From positions 14,518 to 78,517 of the forward strand of contig DATKPQ010000193.1 in NCBI GenBank assembly GCA_035523995.1: DNA of 64,000 bases. Reading direction: 5' to 3'. The translations under genes and the position numbers were made by a program. Under the pieces are notes generated by a model. The model worked only from the letters and a program-made list of their open reading frames with translations. It did no database searches and had not been told where the DNA came from. Below, piece after piece: positions 30,888 to 40,073 of this stretch. Numbering within the stretch: position 1 is the stretch's first letter; the number at the start of each line of letters is the position of its first letter. The DNA comes from JASHVB01 sp035523995. GTDB lineage: Bacteria; Pseudomonadota; Alphaproteobacteria; Acetobacterales; Acetobacteraceae.

Positions 30888-33569
30888 TCAGACGCCGTGC
30901 AGCATCGCCTTGACCCGTTCGGCGAGTTCGCGGCGGCGGTACGGCTTACGCAACGCGCCCGCCTCCATCACGCCGGTCTCGGCATCGTCCTCCGGGGCAA
31001 ATCCGGTGGTGAACAATACTCGCAGGTCCGGCTGCAACATTCGGGCGGCTTCGGCCAACTGGTAGCCGCTCAGGCCGTTGGGCATCACCATGTCGGTGAA
31101 CAGCAGGTCGAAGCGTTCGCCGGCTTGCAGAATGGCGAGCGCGCTGGGCCCGTCGGTCGCAAGCCGCACACGATAGCCCAACGCGGCGAGGTTACGCGCG
31201 GCGGTGGTTCGCATGGCATCGTTATCGTCCACGACCAGGATCGATTCTTTGCCGCGTGGCAAAGGCGGCACACGGCCCTGCTGCTCCAGGCTGGTAGGCT
31301 CCGCCTGGGTCCGGGGCAAATAGAGCCGCACGGTCGTGCCTTTGCCTGGTGCGCTTTCGATATCGAGATGGCCCCCTGACTGCCGGGCAAAGCCATAGAT
31401 TGTGCTGAGGCCAAGCCCGCTGCCCTTGCCGGGTGGCTTGGTGGTGAAGAACGGCTCGACCGCGCGCGCCAGCACGTCCGGCGACATGCCGATGCCGGTA
31501 TCGGCGACTGCGAGCATGACGTATTCGCCCGGCGAGGCCTCGGGATTCCGGACGCAGAAAGCGGCATCCAGCGTGACGTTCGCGGTGGCGATGCTGAGCC
31601 GCCCGCCATGCGGCATGGCATCCCGCGCATTGATGGCGAGGTTGAGCAAGACGTCCACGATCTGCGACGGGTCGGCGTGGATCAGCCAGAGCTCCGGCCG
31701 CAGCGCCACGTCAACGGTAACGGTTTCGCCCAGCGTGCGCTGCAGCAGGGACACGTGGACCGGCAGGTACTCGTTCAAATCGATTACCGCAGGCTGCAAG
31801 GGCTGGCGCCGCGCGAATGCCAGCAACCGTTGCGTCAGCGCGGCGCCGTTAAGCGAGCAATCGAGAATTTCCGAGGCGAGCTCGCGCGCCTCGGTCCTTT
31901 CGGGCAGCAGGTCCAGCAGGAATTCCGTATGGCCCAGGATCGCCCCGAGCAAGTTGTTGAAATCGTGCGCGACGCCGCCGGTAAGCTGGCCAACAGCTTC
32001 CAGGCGGTGTGCGTGGCGCAGCTCCATCTCGGTTTGGCGGCGTATCGTGACGTCCTGCAGGATGGTCATCATACGCAGGGCGTGCCCGGTATCCGGGTCT
32101 CGTTCGGTGACGGTGCTGAAGCAGGACAGCCAGACCCAGGAACCGTCAGGACGGCGAACGCGGAATTCGCGGCTCGCCTTGTCGCTGATGCCGTCACGCA
32201 AGGCGGCTTCGGTTGCCGTGTAGGACGTGGAATCATCGGAGTGGATCAATGCCTTCCAGGTGGCAAGCTCGGGGCCGGTTTCCTCCAGCCAGACCAGCGG
32301 AGGCAGGGCGCCGCCGGCTAGTTCCGCCGCCCGCGAATCCAGCCGCACCGCGCCGCGCCGCCAGTCCTGCTCACAGACGCCCAGGCCGGCCGCTTCGACG
32401 GCAAGGCGCAGACGCTCCTCACTGTCGCGCAACGCAGTTTCGATGGCTTTTTCCCGGGTAATGTCCTCCATGGCGCCCAACACCAGGGGTTCGTCCTCGG
32501 ACGGCAATGCCAGCGGCACGATTCCCGCCCGGGCGAACAACATCGCACCGGCTTTCGTGAGGTAGCGTTGTTCCGTCGGCAACCAAGTGGCACCGGGATC
32601 CACGTTGGTCGGGACCACGACATCGACGTCGGCGGGGTAGGCGAGTTCGGGTGTGGTGCGGCCGAGCAATTCGGCCTCACTGTATCCCAGCATGCGGCAC
32701 AACGCCGGGTTGGCCGCGATGATCTGCCGCGTCTCCGCCGTGGCGATGGAGAGTCCGATGGGGCTGTCGTGGAACACCTGGCGAAACCGCCGCTCGCTGT
32801 CGCGCAGCGCGTCCGTCCGGACGCTGACGGTGTCGGCCAGCCGGGCGTTCGCCTCACGAAGTGCGGTTGCCTGGCGGTGGCCGAGCGCGGCGGTGAGGGC
32901 GCCCAGCAAAAGCGCGAGGGTCAGGGCTGCACTGCTGCCAGACAACACCTGACGGCGGGCCCAGCGGGCGGATTCCTGGCGATGGACGAGTAACCCGGCT
33001 TCGGCCTGGTCGAAGGTGGCGAGTTGGTTGCGGATTTGCGCCATGACGGCGGCGCCGTCGCGGCGCTCGATGCGCTGGTTAAGGGCTTGCTCGTCGCCGT
33101 CGCGGAAAACCGTAACAGCCGTCGCGAGAAATGCCAGCCGTCGCGCGATCAGCGGACTCAGGTTATCCAGCCGGGCAAGCTGCGCCGGGTTGTCCGAGAC
33201 CAGACTGCGCAGCCGGGTATCGGCGTGGGCCACGGCGGCGCGCGCCTGGTCGATGTTCGGCATCAAGGCCGGATCGTGTGTCAGAAGATAGGTGCGAACC
33301 TTCGCCTCGGCTTCCTGAATTGTATCGAGCAGACTTTCGGTTGCCTGGCGGGTTTCCATCGTATGCGCGACCCAGGCATCGGCGTCGCCCGTGCGCATCG
33401 CCATGGCAACGACAGCGGCAAGCCCCGCGATCAACAGCGCGAAACCGCAGGCGTGCAAAGTCCATAAATGCCGTTGCCAGCCGGTGCGCGGGTAGGGCCC
33501 CGGATCGGCCGCCCCGCCCGGCAGTGGGGGGCTCAGCGCATCGTGGGCTGCAAATGCTGACTCAGTCAT
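30888..33569 (-). CDS. CHASE3-PAS-PAS hybrid sensor histidine kinase with receiver domain
   Basis: An 893-residue membrane kinase. Order: TM1 (FALLIAGLAAVVAMAM), a CHASE3-like periplasmic helical domain (TMETRQATESLLDTIQEAEA), TM2 near residue 215, two PAS domains (about 270-380 and 395-510), HisKA with phospho-His in GGVAHDFNNLLGAILGH, HATPase_c with NARDAMP, DTGIGM and GKGSGLGLSTIYGF, and a C-terminal receiver with its Asp in LLFTDMVMPNGLSGYQLAE. The signal is unknown. No partner regulator is adjacent; the receiver may be autoregulatory or feed a phosphorelay. Confidence 0.92.
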   Translation of the reverse strand: MTESAFAAHDALSPPLPGGAADPGPYPRTGWQRHLWTLHACGFALLIAGLAAVVAMAMRTGDADAWVAHTMETRQATESLLDTIQEAEAKVRTYLLTHDPALMPNIDQARAAVAHADTRLRSLVSDNPAQLARLDNLSPLIARRLAFLATAVTVFRDGDEQALNQRIERRDGAAVMAQIRNQLATFDQAEAGLLVHRQESARWARRQVLSGSSAALTLALLLGALTAALGHRQATALREANARLADTVSVRTDALRDSERRFRQVFHDSPIGLSIATAETRQIIAANPALCRMLGYSEAELLGRTTPELAYPADVDVVVPTNVDPGATWLPTEQRYLTKAGAMLFARAGIVPLALPSEDEPLVLGAMEDITREKAIETALRDSEERLRLAVEAAGLGVCEQDWRRGAVRLDSRAAELAGGALPPLVWLEETGPELATWKALIHSDDSTSYTATEAALRDGISDKASREFRVRRPDGSWVWLSCFSTVTERDPDTGHALRMMTILQDVTIRRQTEMELRHAHRLEAVGQLTGGVAHDFNNLLGAILGHTEFLLDLLPERTEARELASEILDCSLNGAALTQRLLAFARRQPLQPAVIDLNEYLPVHVSLLQRTLGETVTVDVALRPELWLIHADPSQIVDVLLNLAINARDAMPHGGRLSIATANVTLDAAFCVRNPEASPGEYVMLAVADTGIGMSPDVLARAVEPFFTTKPPGKGSGLGLSTIYGFARQSGGHLDIESAPGKGTTVRLYLPRTQAEPTSLEQQGRVPPLPRGKESILVVDDNDAMRTTAARNLAALGYRVRLATDGPSALAILQAGERFDLLFTDMVMPNGLSGYQLAEAARMLQPDLRVLFTTGFAPEDDAETGVMEAGALRKPYRRRELAERVKAMLHGV

Positions 33570-33853
33570 GCAGTCTCACACGGGCTGGGCGGTGTCCGGG
33601 TGGGGTCGATAGGCTGGAACTGGTGGAGTTACCCACAGGCGTTGGAACCTTCGATGAAGGTTGTAGAGACAACGCTATTTCCTAATAAATGATGAAGAGA
33701 ATCGCCAAATTGCAACCTTGTAGCGATATTTGGCGGCCGAGCTATTGACTGGTGGCAATATCCAAGTCTGGATCGCAACGCGTTCGTGCCCCCGCGGGAA
33801 GCCGGTCTCGGTCCTGGTGTCACGGATATGCTGGCGCCCAAGAGGGGCCCGGT

Positions 33854-34336
33854 TCACGCGCACGGGCGCCCGCGGGCGGTCTTCTTCGCGGCATCGACGA
33901 GATGGAGGTGAACCAGGTAGAGGTCGGCGACGCGCCCCAACAACAATCGCCGCAGCAAAGACTTGCCGGAGGAGATGTCTGTATCGCTGGGCTGCCGCAG
34001 CCAATCAGGCAGTGACGCACCGTCCGGCACCAGGTCCAGCAGCGCCTGATGGATGCCGACCAGGTAGAAGATGCGTTCCGAGGTGTCCCGGGGCAGGATG
34101 GCCTTACCGCATCTCTTCCATTGGAAGTAGGTGGAGCGCGCGGCGAGTCCCAGCAGGATCATTTGCTCGGCCACGGTGAGTTTCCAGAGGCGCGCGATGT
34201 GGAAGAATGTCTGCACAGATGTCGCCGGGCTGGTTGCGCGGAGCGGCCGCAGGGTGTGGGGCGCCGGTCCAGGCGTACCATTCATGGCAGCGCGCTGGCC
34301 GGCATTGTTCCGTGTCGGTGGCATAGTGTTGCTCAT
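33854..34336 (-). CDS. MbcA/ParS/Xre antitoxin-like protein
   Basis: A 160-residue protein. The ATG at 34336 overlaps the preceding TGA in an ATGA. Residues 40-90 form an Xre-like helix set (ARLWKLTVAEQMILLGLAAR, STYFQWKRC), followed by RIFYLVGIHQALLDLVPD and a C-terminal DWLRQPSDTDISSGKSLLRR segment of the MbcA/ParS/Xre toxin-binding (DUF2384) type. Such proteins normally neutralise a RES-domain toxin encoded beside them; no RES gene is present here. It may act as a DNA-binding regulator or be an orphan. Confidence 0.65.
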   Translation of the reverse strand: MSNTMPPTRNNAGQRAAMNGTPGPAPHTLRPLRATSPATSVQTFFHIARLWKLTVAEQMILLGLAARSTYFQWKRCGKAILPRDTSERIFYLVGIHQALLDLVPDGASLPDWLRQPSDTDISSGKSLLRRLLLGRVADLYLVHLHLVDAAKKTARGRPCA

Positions 34337-34815
34337 GGCCGGTTCAGCACCGCGACGATGATGTCGATCGCCTGGGCATGCCAACGCTGCACGGCCTTGT
34401 GGTCGGCGCCCAGAGCGGCGCCCAGGCGGCGCCAGGGGAACAAGTGCCGCTCGGTCACGGGATGCACCAGGCTGCGCGCGCCAACGATTCGGCGCAGGAC
34501 GTAGCGGTCGAGCGGGATGATGCTGATCCATCCCATCGCCTCGTCCATGCGGCTGATCTTTTCCGCCGAGGGAATGGCCGGCCGAATCCGCGTGGCGGAC
34601 CAGCCGTAGCTTTCCAGCGCCGTGCGGACGATCTCGATGGACGAGGTGCGGAGCTTCGTGGTCCATCCGGTGCCAGGCAATGCGAGGAGGGTCGAGCCCG
34701 CTTCCTCCAGCCGGAAGATCACGTAGTTTGCGTCGATCGGCTGCCCCTTGGGCTCGGCGGGACGGGCCGGTGGAGCGGCCATCCCCGCGGGCCTGGTCCT
34801 GGGACTGGCGGCCAT
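34333..34815 (-). CDS. DUF6362 family protein
   Basis: A 160-residue protein. The start at 34815 has AAGGA upstream. The first 40 residues are Pro/Ala/Arg rich and probably disordered. The DUF6362 core follows: IDANYVIFRLEEAGSTLLAL, YGWSATRIRPAIPSAEKISR, MDEAMGWISIIPLDRYVLRR and a C-terminal helix-turn-helix (PWRRLGAALGADHKAVQRWH). This family is mostly found in phage-like regions and resembles small terminase or transcription-factor HTH proteins; function is unknown. It lies between two other small DNA-binding genes on the same strand with tight spacing. Confidence 0.65.
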   Translation of the reverse strand: MAASPRTRPAGMAAPPARPAEPKGQPIDANYVIFRLEEAGSTLLALPGTGWTTKLRTSSIEIVRTALESYGWSATRIRPAIPSAEKISRMDEAMGWISIIPLDRYVLRRIVGARSLVHPVTERHLFPWRRLGAALGADHKAVQRWHAQAIDIIVAVLNRP

Positions 34816-34853
34816 GGCGTGGCGTTCCTTTCTTCGATGGTTCCGCTGCAGGT

Positions 34854-35144
34854 TCAATGATTGAAAGTTCGCAGCGGGTAAGGCTGGCCCTGCAGCACGG
34901 TGCCTGATGTGAGTACGTTCCAACTGTCCGGGTGACCCGGGGGCAACGGCTCCCGCGTTGGGTCCGGCGGCAATGGGCGAGTGCGCTCCGCCCGGCTGAG
35001 ACCGAGCCGATCCGCCCGTTTGGCCACCGCCTGCACCGGGAGAGACAGTTCGGCTGCGATCGTTTCCCAGTTGGCGCCTTCAATACGGCGGCGGCGGATC
35101 TGAGTGTCCTGGCCTTCGGTCCAATATCGTTTGCGGGACGGCAT
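34854..35144 (-). CDS. Small GcrA/Myb-like helix-turn-helix protein
   Basis: A 96-residue protein with one recognisable domain at the N-terminus: YWTEGQDTQIRRRRIEGANW, then ETIAAELSLPVQAVAKRADR and LGL. This is the SANT/Myb or GcrA-type arrangement, used for sequence-specific DNA binding. The rest is Pro-rich. It is the first gene of the minus-strand trio and starts 33 bases from the candidate operator, so it is likely to be transcribed from there. Confidence 0.65.
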   Translation of the reverse strand: MPSRKRYWTEGQDTQIRRRRIEGANWETIAAELSLPVQAVAKRADRLGLSRAERTRPLPPDPTREPLPPGHPDSWNVLTSGTVLQGQPYPLRTFNH

Positions 35145-35176
35145 GTTCGTTAACGCTCCGTGGGTTGCCTGGGCAT

Positions 35177-35194
35177 GTTAGTGTATTCTCTAAC
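35177..35194. promoter_or_regulatory. Candidate operator between the HTH gene and the XRE gene
   Basis: GTTAG-TGTATTCT-CTAAC is an 18-base inverted repeat with 5-bp perfect arms in an AT-rich island between divergent regulator genes. A TATTAT at 35205-35210 could be the -10 of the plus-strand gene, with its -35 inside the operator. Confidence 0.45.
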
Positions 35195-35349
35195 GTATGT
35201 CAACTATTATAACCGAGGCCGACGATGCTTCCGATGGTGGAGGGCGAAGGGCGGGCGGCCACCGGATTCACGGGGGCGGCCTTCCGAACATGACGCCAGG
35301 GCGAAACTTTTCGCTTCCCCAGTTAGCGAATCTGACTTACAAGGGCGAC

Positions 35350-35682
35350 ATGAGCGATCCTGTACAAATTGGCGAGCGGATTCGCGCCGCCCGGAACGAG
35401 CGTGGCTGGACCCAGGAACAATTGGCGGAGGCAGTGGGCGTGTCCCGTAGTGCGGTGGCACAATGGGAGACCGGTCGGGCCGGTCAGCTTACTGGCAACC
35501 TCGCGCGAATTGCGGAAGTGCTTGCGGTCGGCATAGAGCACTTGACTCACGGGCGAGATAAGCGTTCCGGGGTGCATGCCGGGACCGGGGACGAATCGGC
35601 ATTGTTGCGGCTCTACCGGGAATGCGTGCCGGAGGACCGCCAGTTGCTGCTGCGTACTGCTAGGAGGCTGGCCAGGCGGTGA
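35350..35682 (+). CDS. XRE-family transcriptional regulator
   Basis: A 110-residue regulator. The HTH_3 domain covers IGERIRAARNERGWTQEQLA, EAVGVSRSAVAQWETGRA and the following helix LTGNLARIAEVLAVGIEHLT; the tail has ESALLRLYRECVPEDRQLLL. ATG 35350 has AAGGGCGAC upstream. An earlier in-frame ATG at 35197 would add 51 residues without domain character. It faces the GcrA/Myb-like gene across a candidate operator and is translationally coupled to the next gene. Confidence 0.8.
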   Translation: MSDPVQIGERIRAARNERGWTQEQLAEAVGVSRSAVAQWETGRAGQLTGNLARIAEVLAVGIEHLTHGRDKRSGVHAGTGDESALLRLYRECVPEDRQLLLRTARRLARR

Positions 35683-36014
35683 GTAGAGATGGCTTCGTCC
35701 GGAAGGGAATGTCCTTCGGCGTCGGCGGGAATGCACGGTTTTCCCCGCCCGACGAGGACCGAGTCGGGCACGGGGCGTCACACCAGGGCTGGATGCGGCG
35801 CCGGTTGGAGGATGCTGTGGAAGACGTGTTCCGGACCGCGCTGCGCCGCGGGGATCTTGCTTCGGCCGAAGACTTGCTGGGCGTGATGGAGAACATGCAC
35901 GCCCGGGCGAAGGTGCGGTTCCAGGGCGAGCGGCGGGGCGCCGCCGTGGCGATAGAACGGGGGCGAAAGGAATTGGAGGAGCGCAAGGCGCGCCGCCGGG
36001 TTGGGCCAGGCTGA
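35679..36014 (+). CDS. Hypothetical protein coupled to the XRE regulator
   Basis: A 111-residue protein with a GTG start that overlaps the XRE stop in a GTGA. The C-terminal half is helical and conserved-looking (LEDAVEDVFRTALRRGDLAS, AEDLLGVMENMHARAKVRF), with a basic tail. The family is not recognised. The overlap argues that it is really translated. The ATG at 35709, ten codons on, is an alternative start. Confidence 0.55.
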   Translation: MSRDGFVRKGMSFGVGGNARFSPPDEDRVGHGASHQGWMRRRLEDAVEDVFRTALRRGDLASAEDLLGVMENMHARAKVRFQGERRGAAVAIERGRKELEERKARRRVGPG

Positions 36015-36066
36015 CGCGGTACGTCTGCCGTATTGCGTGCAGACCGCAGCCGCACGTTTCGCGGCG

Positions 36067-36753
36067 CTACACGATTCGTTCGATGCGTTGCAGCAGGCCC
36101 GGTGGCCGGTAATCCTTGATCAGCCGGTGCAGATCGGCCGTTGTGCCGCTGATGTCCGGCTTTTGCGTCGCCATCGAGGTGACGATCAGGCGTGCGTCCC
36201 CGCCCTGGTCGAATACGAACACGATGGCGCTATGCGTCACTTCATAGGGATGCCCGTCATGCGCGGGGGTGACGGAATATGCGACGCGGTAGCGGCGGGC
36301 CAGCGACGCCAGTTCGTCCGGCGTGCCGCGAAGGCCGACGATCTGCGGCGCGAACAGGGAAACGTATTGTTTGAGGATCGGGAGTGAGTCGCGGTTGGGA
36401 TCCACCGTGACAAACAGGATCCGCACCTGGTCCGCTTGCTTGCCCAGGTTGTGGAGCACTGCCGCAAGGTTGGTCAGCGTGGTGGGGCAGTAATCCGGGC
36501 ACTGCGTATAGCCGAAATAGAGAAGGGTCACCTTGCCGCGAAAATCCGCGGCGGTGATGGGGGCGCCGGTCATCGCATCGGTCATGGCGAAGGACAGGCG
36601 CGGCAGGCTGCCGGAGATATCCGTCTCGTGCCACCCGGTCTTGCGATCGCACGCAGCAACCGGCAGGGCCAGCGCGCCGGCAGCGAGCGCCAGCAGGCTT
36701 CGGCGCGGTAGCGTTTTGGCGGCGGGCGGCCGCCCGCATGGCGCGTCAGTCAT
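36067..36753 (-). CDS. SCO1/SenC-family copper chaperone
   Basis: A 228-residue thioredoxin-fold protein that delivers copper to the CuA site of cytochrome c oxidase and acts in the periplasm. The signal ends at a lipobox-like LPVAACD, so it may be a lipoprotein. The copper ligands are present: the CxxxC motif in YTQCPDYCPTTL and the downstream His in YEVTHSAIVFVFD. Length is normal. It is divergent from the DUF1614 gene. A twin-arginine-like PRRSLLALAAG precedes the hydrophobic stretch. Confidence 0.9.
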   Translation of the reverse strand: MTDAPCGRPPAAKTLPRRSLLALAAGALALPVAACDRKTGWHETDISGSLPRLSFAMTDAMTGAPITAADFRGKVTLLYFGYTQCPDYCPTTLTNLAAVLHNLGKQADQVRILFVTVDPNRDSLPILKQYVSLFAPQIVGLRGTPDELASLARRYRVAYSVTPAHDGHPYEVTHSAIVFVFDQGGDARLIVTSMATQKPDISGTTADLHRLIKDYRPPGLLQRIERIV

Positions 36754-36898
36754 CGATGTATCCCCCCGCCGGCCACGCTGATGACCGGGGCGGGCGCCAC
36801 CCTCGCTCGGCGGGACGGCGCTGGAAAGTTAACAATGACTATGGTTTTGGTAACGCATTTCGGTTGTTCCCGGCGGGCGTGGGGTCACATTACCTGCC

Positions 36899-37609
36899 AT
36901 GCCGTTGGGTCCCCTTCACTACCTGCCGCTTTCCGCACCCTTTTTCGCCATCCTGGTGGGCGTGCTCGCCGTTCTTTGGGTATTGCTCGAGGTCGGCACG
37001 CTTGGTTACGCCTATATGCGCATCGGCCTCAGCCCGCGGGGCGCGATGCTGATCTTGCTGGCCTCGCTGATCGGCAGTTACTTCAACATCCCGCTGGCCG
37101 AACTGCCCGAACAGCAGGTGCTTTCCGGCCAGTTGATCGATTTTTTCGGTATGCAATACGTAGTCCCGATCGTCTCGTCATGGCCTGGCACGGTGATTGC
37201 GGTGAATGTCGGCGGGGCGGTGATCCCGGTTGCGGTTTCCGTGTACCTTTATGTGCGGCACCGGCTTTGGGTGCAGGCGCCCATTGCGGTGGTGTGCGTT
37301 GCGGCGCTGAGCCATTGGCTGGCCCATCCTGTGGCGGGGCTGGGGATCGCGGTGCCGGTGTTCGTGCCCGCCCTGGTAACGGCGGTGGTGGCGCTGATCC
37401 TGTCGCGGTGGGACGCACCGCCTCTGGCCTATATCGCGGGGAGTTGCGGCACCTTGGTCGGGGCGGATCTGCTGAACCTGGACAGGTTGCAGGGGCTGGG
37501 CGCCCCGGTTGCCTCGATCGGCGGGGCCGGGACGTTCGACGGCATTTTCCTGACGGGCGTGCTGGCGGTGGTGATTGCGAGCCTGACGTCGCCGGAACGT
37601 CGACAGTGA
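36899..37609 (+). CDS. DUF1614 family membrane protein
   Basis: A 236-residue integral membrane protein with about seven hydrophobic segments. It begins HYLPLSAPFFAILVGVLAVL and has the DUF1614 features RIGLSPRGAMLILLASLIGS, YFNIPLAEL, VPVFVPALVTAVVALIL and AYIAGSCGTLVGADLLNLDR. The GASIGGAGTFDGIFLTG-like end (VASIGGAGTFDGIFLTGVLA) is well conserved. Function is unknown. ATG 36899 is used; a longer in-frame reading in another frame is a shadow. It is a single gene between two minus-strand units. Confidence 0.82.
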   Translation: MPLGPLHYLPLSAPFFAILVGVLAVLWVLLEVGTLGYAYMRIGLSPRGAMLILLASLIGSYFNIPLAELPEQQVLSGQLIDFFGMQYVVPIVSSWPGTVIAVNVGGAVIPVAVSVYLYVRHRLWVQAPIAVVCVAALSHWLAHPVAGLGIAVPVFVPALVTAVVALILSRWDAPPLAYIAGSCGTLVGADLLNLDRLQGLGAPVASIGGAGTFDGIFLTGVLAVVIASLTSPERRQ

Positions 37610-37631
37610 TTAGGGTGTCATATGAACGGCG

Positions 37632-39356
37632 CTAGAGCCCGGCCAGAATCGCATCCGCGCATTTCTCCGCCGTCATCAGCACCGGGAAATTTGTGTTCGC
37701 GCACGGCACCACCGGAAAGATCGACGCATCGACGACGCGCAGCCCCGCCACGCCGCGCACGCGGCCGGCCGGATCGGTGACCGCCATGGGATCGTCGTCG
37801 CCACCCATGCGGCAGGTACAGGACGCGTGCCACACGCCGACTGCCGCCTTGCGCACGAACGCCTCCAGCGCGTCGTCGTCGCGCAGCAATTGCTCGAGCG
37901 TAACGCCTTCCATGACCAATTTGCGGATCAGCATGGAACGCAGCCCGGGCGGGCCATCCAGCAAGCGCGCGATCGCATCGGTCAGCAGCTTGTTCTTGCG
38001 GTTGATGATGCCGACCTGGCGCACCTTGTCGCTGTAGCTGGCGGGGAACGGATCGGTGGTCACCGCCTGCATCTCCGGCGTGAGGTGCATGGCACCGAAG
38101 CGACGCACGCCGTCCATCATGCGTTCCAAATCGCGCTGGTCCGAGAGCAGATTGAATTCCACCACCGGTTCGTCGTTCGGATCGCGCGAGGCCAGCCGCA
38201 CCTGGCCGGTTTCCGAATACGTCTTGTACACTGTGATGATAAAAGACCCGATCTGCTCTCCCACCGCGTGCCAGGACGTCTTGTTGGTAACGACGGTGAA
38301 CATGTCGCCCGGCGGAATGCCGTCCAGCCCGGACGAATAGCGCAGCGCGGTATAAATGTGCCGCCGCGTGTAGTCGTTGACGATTCGCGCGTGCGGCTTG
38401 ATGAACGCCGCAACCGCGACCGCCGGATGATCCTGCAGTCGCTGCCCCACGCCGGGCAGGTTCGCGCGCACCTCGATCCCCATCTCGCGCAAATGTCCGG
38501 CGGGGCCGATGCCGGCACGCAGCAGATGCGCGGGGGAGTGGATGGCACCGGAGCAAACGATGATCTCGCCGCCGTGAAAATCCGTCTCGCGCCCGTCAAC
38601 GCGCGCGCGGACGCCGGTACAGCGCAGGCCATCGAACAGCAGGTTCAGTGCCTGCGTGTGGGTGGAGATGGTCAGGTTGTCGCGCATCCGCGTGCCGGGA
38701 TCGAGATAGCCAATCGCCGCGGACACCCGCCGTTCATAGACGTTGGAAATGGTGATCGGAAAATAGCCGTCGCGGAACTCCCCGTTCTGGTCGATCAGGA
38801 ATTCGTAGCCCGCCTTCTTGAACGTTTCTGCCGCGGCCTTTGCATGCTCTGGCCACAGGTCCGGGAAGATGCGGCGGACCGGGATGCGGCCTTCGTTGCC
38901 GTGCCAGGCGCCGTCGAAATCCATGTCGCGCTCGACCTTCTTGAAGAAGGGCAGGACGTTGTCCCAGTTCCAGCCGGTGGCGCCGCGCGCGTGCCATTCG
39001 TCGTAATCGGTGGGCGCGCCGCGATTGGCGAGCTGGCCGTTGATCGACGACCCGCCGCCCAGCACGCGCGCTTGCTCATAGGTGCGCAGCGGCGGACGCG
39101 GCGCGTCGGGGCGATTGTGCGGGATGACCTCGGTGGTGACCTTCAGTTTGTTCCAGGTGAAGCCCGGGTTCAGGTAGGCGGTGCCGGGATAGGAATCGAG
39201 AATCTCCTTCGGCACCTTGCCGTGCGGCGTGTCCTGGCCGGCTTCGAGCAACAGCACCTTGTTGGCGCTGCGCGCGGAAAGGCGGTTGGCCAGCACCGAT
39301 CCCGCCGAACCGCCGCCGATAACAATATAGTCGTAGGTTGTTGTGGCAGTGGTCAT
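37632..39356 (-). CDS. GMC-family FAD-dependent oxidoreductase (choline/alcohol dehydrogenase-like)
   Basis: A 574-residue flavoenzyme. The ADP-binding motif YIVIGGGSAGSVLANRLS is near the N-terminus; the GMC signatures appear as RVLGGGSSINGQLANRG and GAIHSPAHLLRAGIG; the active-site His and Asn are in WHASCTCRMGG and CANTNFPVLM. The group includes choline, glucose and polyethylene-glycol dehydrogenases, so the alcohol substrate cannot be named. It lies three bases after a HAD dehalogenase gene on the same strand, so the two probably act in one catabolic route (dehalogenation or dephosphorylation plus alcohol oxidation). Confidence 0.9.
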   Translation of the reverse strand: MTTATTTYDYIVIGGGSAGSVLANRLSARSANKVLLLEAGQDTPHGKVPKEILDSYPGTAYLNPGFTWNKLKVTTEVIPHNRPDAPRPPLRTYEQARVLGGGSSINGQLANRGAPTDYDEWHARGATGWNWDNVLPFFKKVERDMDFDGAWHGNEGRIPVRRIFPDLWPEHAKAAAETFKKAGYEFLIDQNGEFRDGYFPITISNVYERRVSAAIGYLDPGTRMRDNLTISTHTQALNLLFDGLRCTGVRARVDGRETDFHGGEIIVCSGAIHSPAHLLRAGIGPAGHLREMGIEVRANLPGVGQRLQDHPAVAVAAFIKPHARIVNDYTRRHIYTALRYSSGLDGIPPGDMFTVVTNKTSWHAVGEQIGSFIITVYKTYSETGQVRLASRDPNDEPVVEFNLLSDQRDLERMMDGVRRFGAMHLTPEMQAVTTDPFPASYSDKVRQVGIINRKNKLLTDAIARLLDGPPGLRSMLIRKLVMEGVTLEQLLRDDDALEAFVRKAAVGVWHASCTCRMGGDDDPMAVTDPAGRVRGVAGLRVVDASIFPVVPCANTNFPVLMTAEKCADAILAGL

Positions 39357-39359
39357 GGT

Positions 39360-40073
39360 TCAGCAGCCCAGTTTCGTCGCCATGTCCTCGACATTGGTGG
39401 CGATCACGTCCCAGTCCTGATCCGCCGCATAGTCGCGCTTCTGGTGTGGTCCGTATTCGGTGGGGCGTGGGAAGAAGCCGGTCATCAGCCCGCATTTGCG
39501 CGCGTTCGCCAGGTCGTTGTTGTGCGCCGCCCCCAGCATCACCTGGCCTGGCTCCAGATCGAGCAGGCGTGCGACGCCTAGATATGTCTCCGGGTCCGGC
39601 TTGAAGTGGTGGAACAGATCGGAGCCGAATACCAGGTCCCAGGGAATGCCGGCGTGCTTCGCCATGTTGGTCAGCAGCGACACGTTGCCGTTGGACAACG
39701 GGCCGATGATGTAGCGGCTTTTCAGCCGCGTCAGCCCCGGCACCGAATCCGGCCAGGGCTTCAGCCGGTGCCAGCCGCGGTTGATGTGCTGGAGGTCGGC
39801 CTCGGTGAGGCCCTTGATGCCGAACTCGGCCACCAGCTTGTCGAGCGATGCGCGGTGCAGATGGTCGAGCGTGGTCCACGATTGCTCTCCCTTGCGCACG
39901 CGATCCATCGACGGGTGGTACGCGGCGCGCCACGCATCCACCAACGCGGTCCAGTCGCCCGCGACGCCCCGCTGTTTGCCGAATTCGGTCAGTTCCGCGA
40001 TCAGGCTGCCGCGCCAGTCCACGATGGTGCCGAACGTGTCGAACACGATAGCCACCGGTTGCATTGCCGCCAT
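39360..40073 (-). CDS. Haloacid dehalogenase type II-like HAD hydrolase
   Basis: A 237-residue HAD protein. The nucleophile Asp is in IVFDTFGTIVDWRGSL; motif II is GPLSNGNVSLL, motif III the Lys of HFKPDPETYL and motif IV AAHNNDLANARKCG. The AHNNDL pattern and the helical cap resemble L-2-haloacid dehalogenases, which replace a halogen by hydroxyl with inversion. Alternative start at Met4. It is upstream of, and nearly touching, the GMC oxidoreductase gene. A phosphatase role is also possible. Confidence 0.85.
   Translation of the reverse strand: MAAMQPVAIVFDTFGTIVDWRGSLIAELTEFGKQRGVAGDWTALVDAWRAAYHPSMDRVRKGEQSWTTLDHLHRASLDKLVAEFGIKGLTEADLQHINRGWHRLKPWPDSVPGLTRLKSRYIIGPLSNGNVSLLTNMAKHAGIPWDLVFGSDLFHHFKPDPETYLGVARLLDLEPGQVMLGAAHNNDLANARKCGLMTGFFPRPTEYGPHQKRDYAADQDWDVIATNVEDMATKLGC

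Noticed and set aside
33854..34336. Complete MbcA/RES toxin-antitoxin pair
   Set aside because: No RES-domain protein is encoded next to the MbcA/ParS-like gene on either strand.
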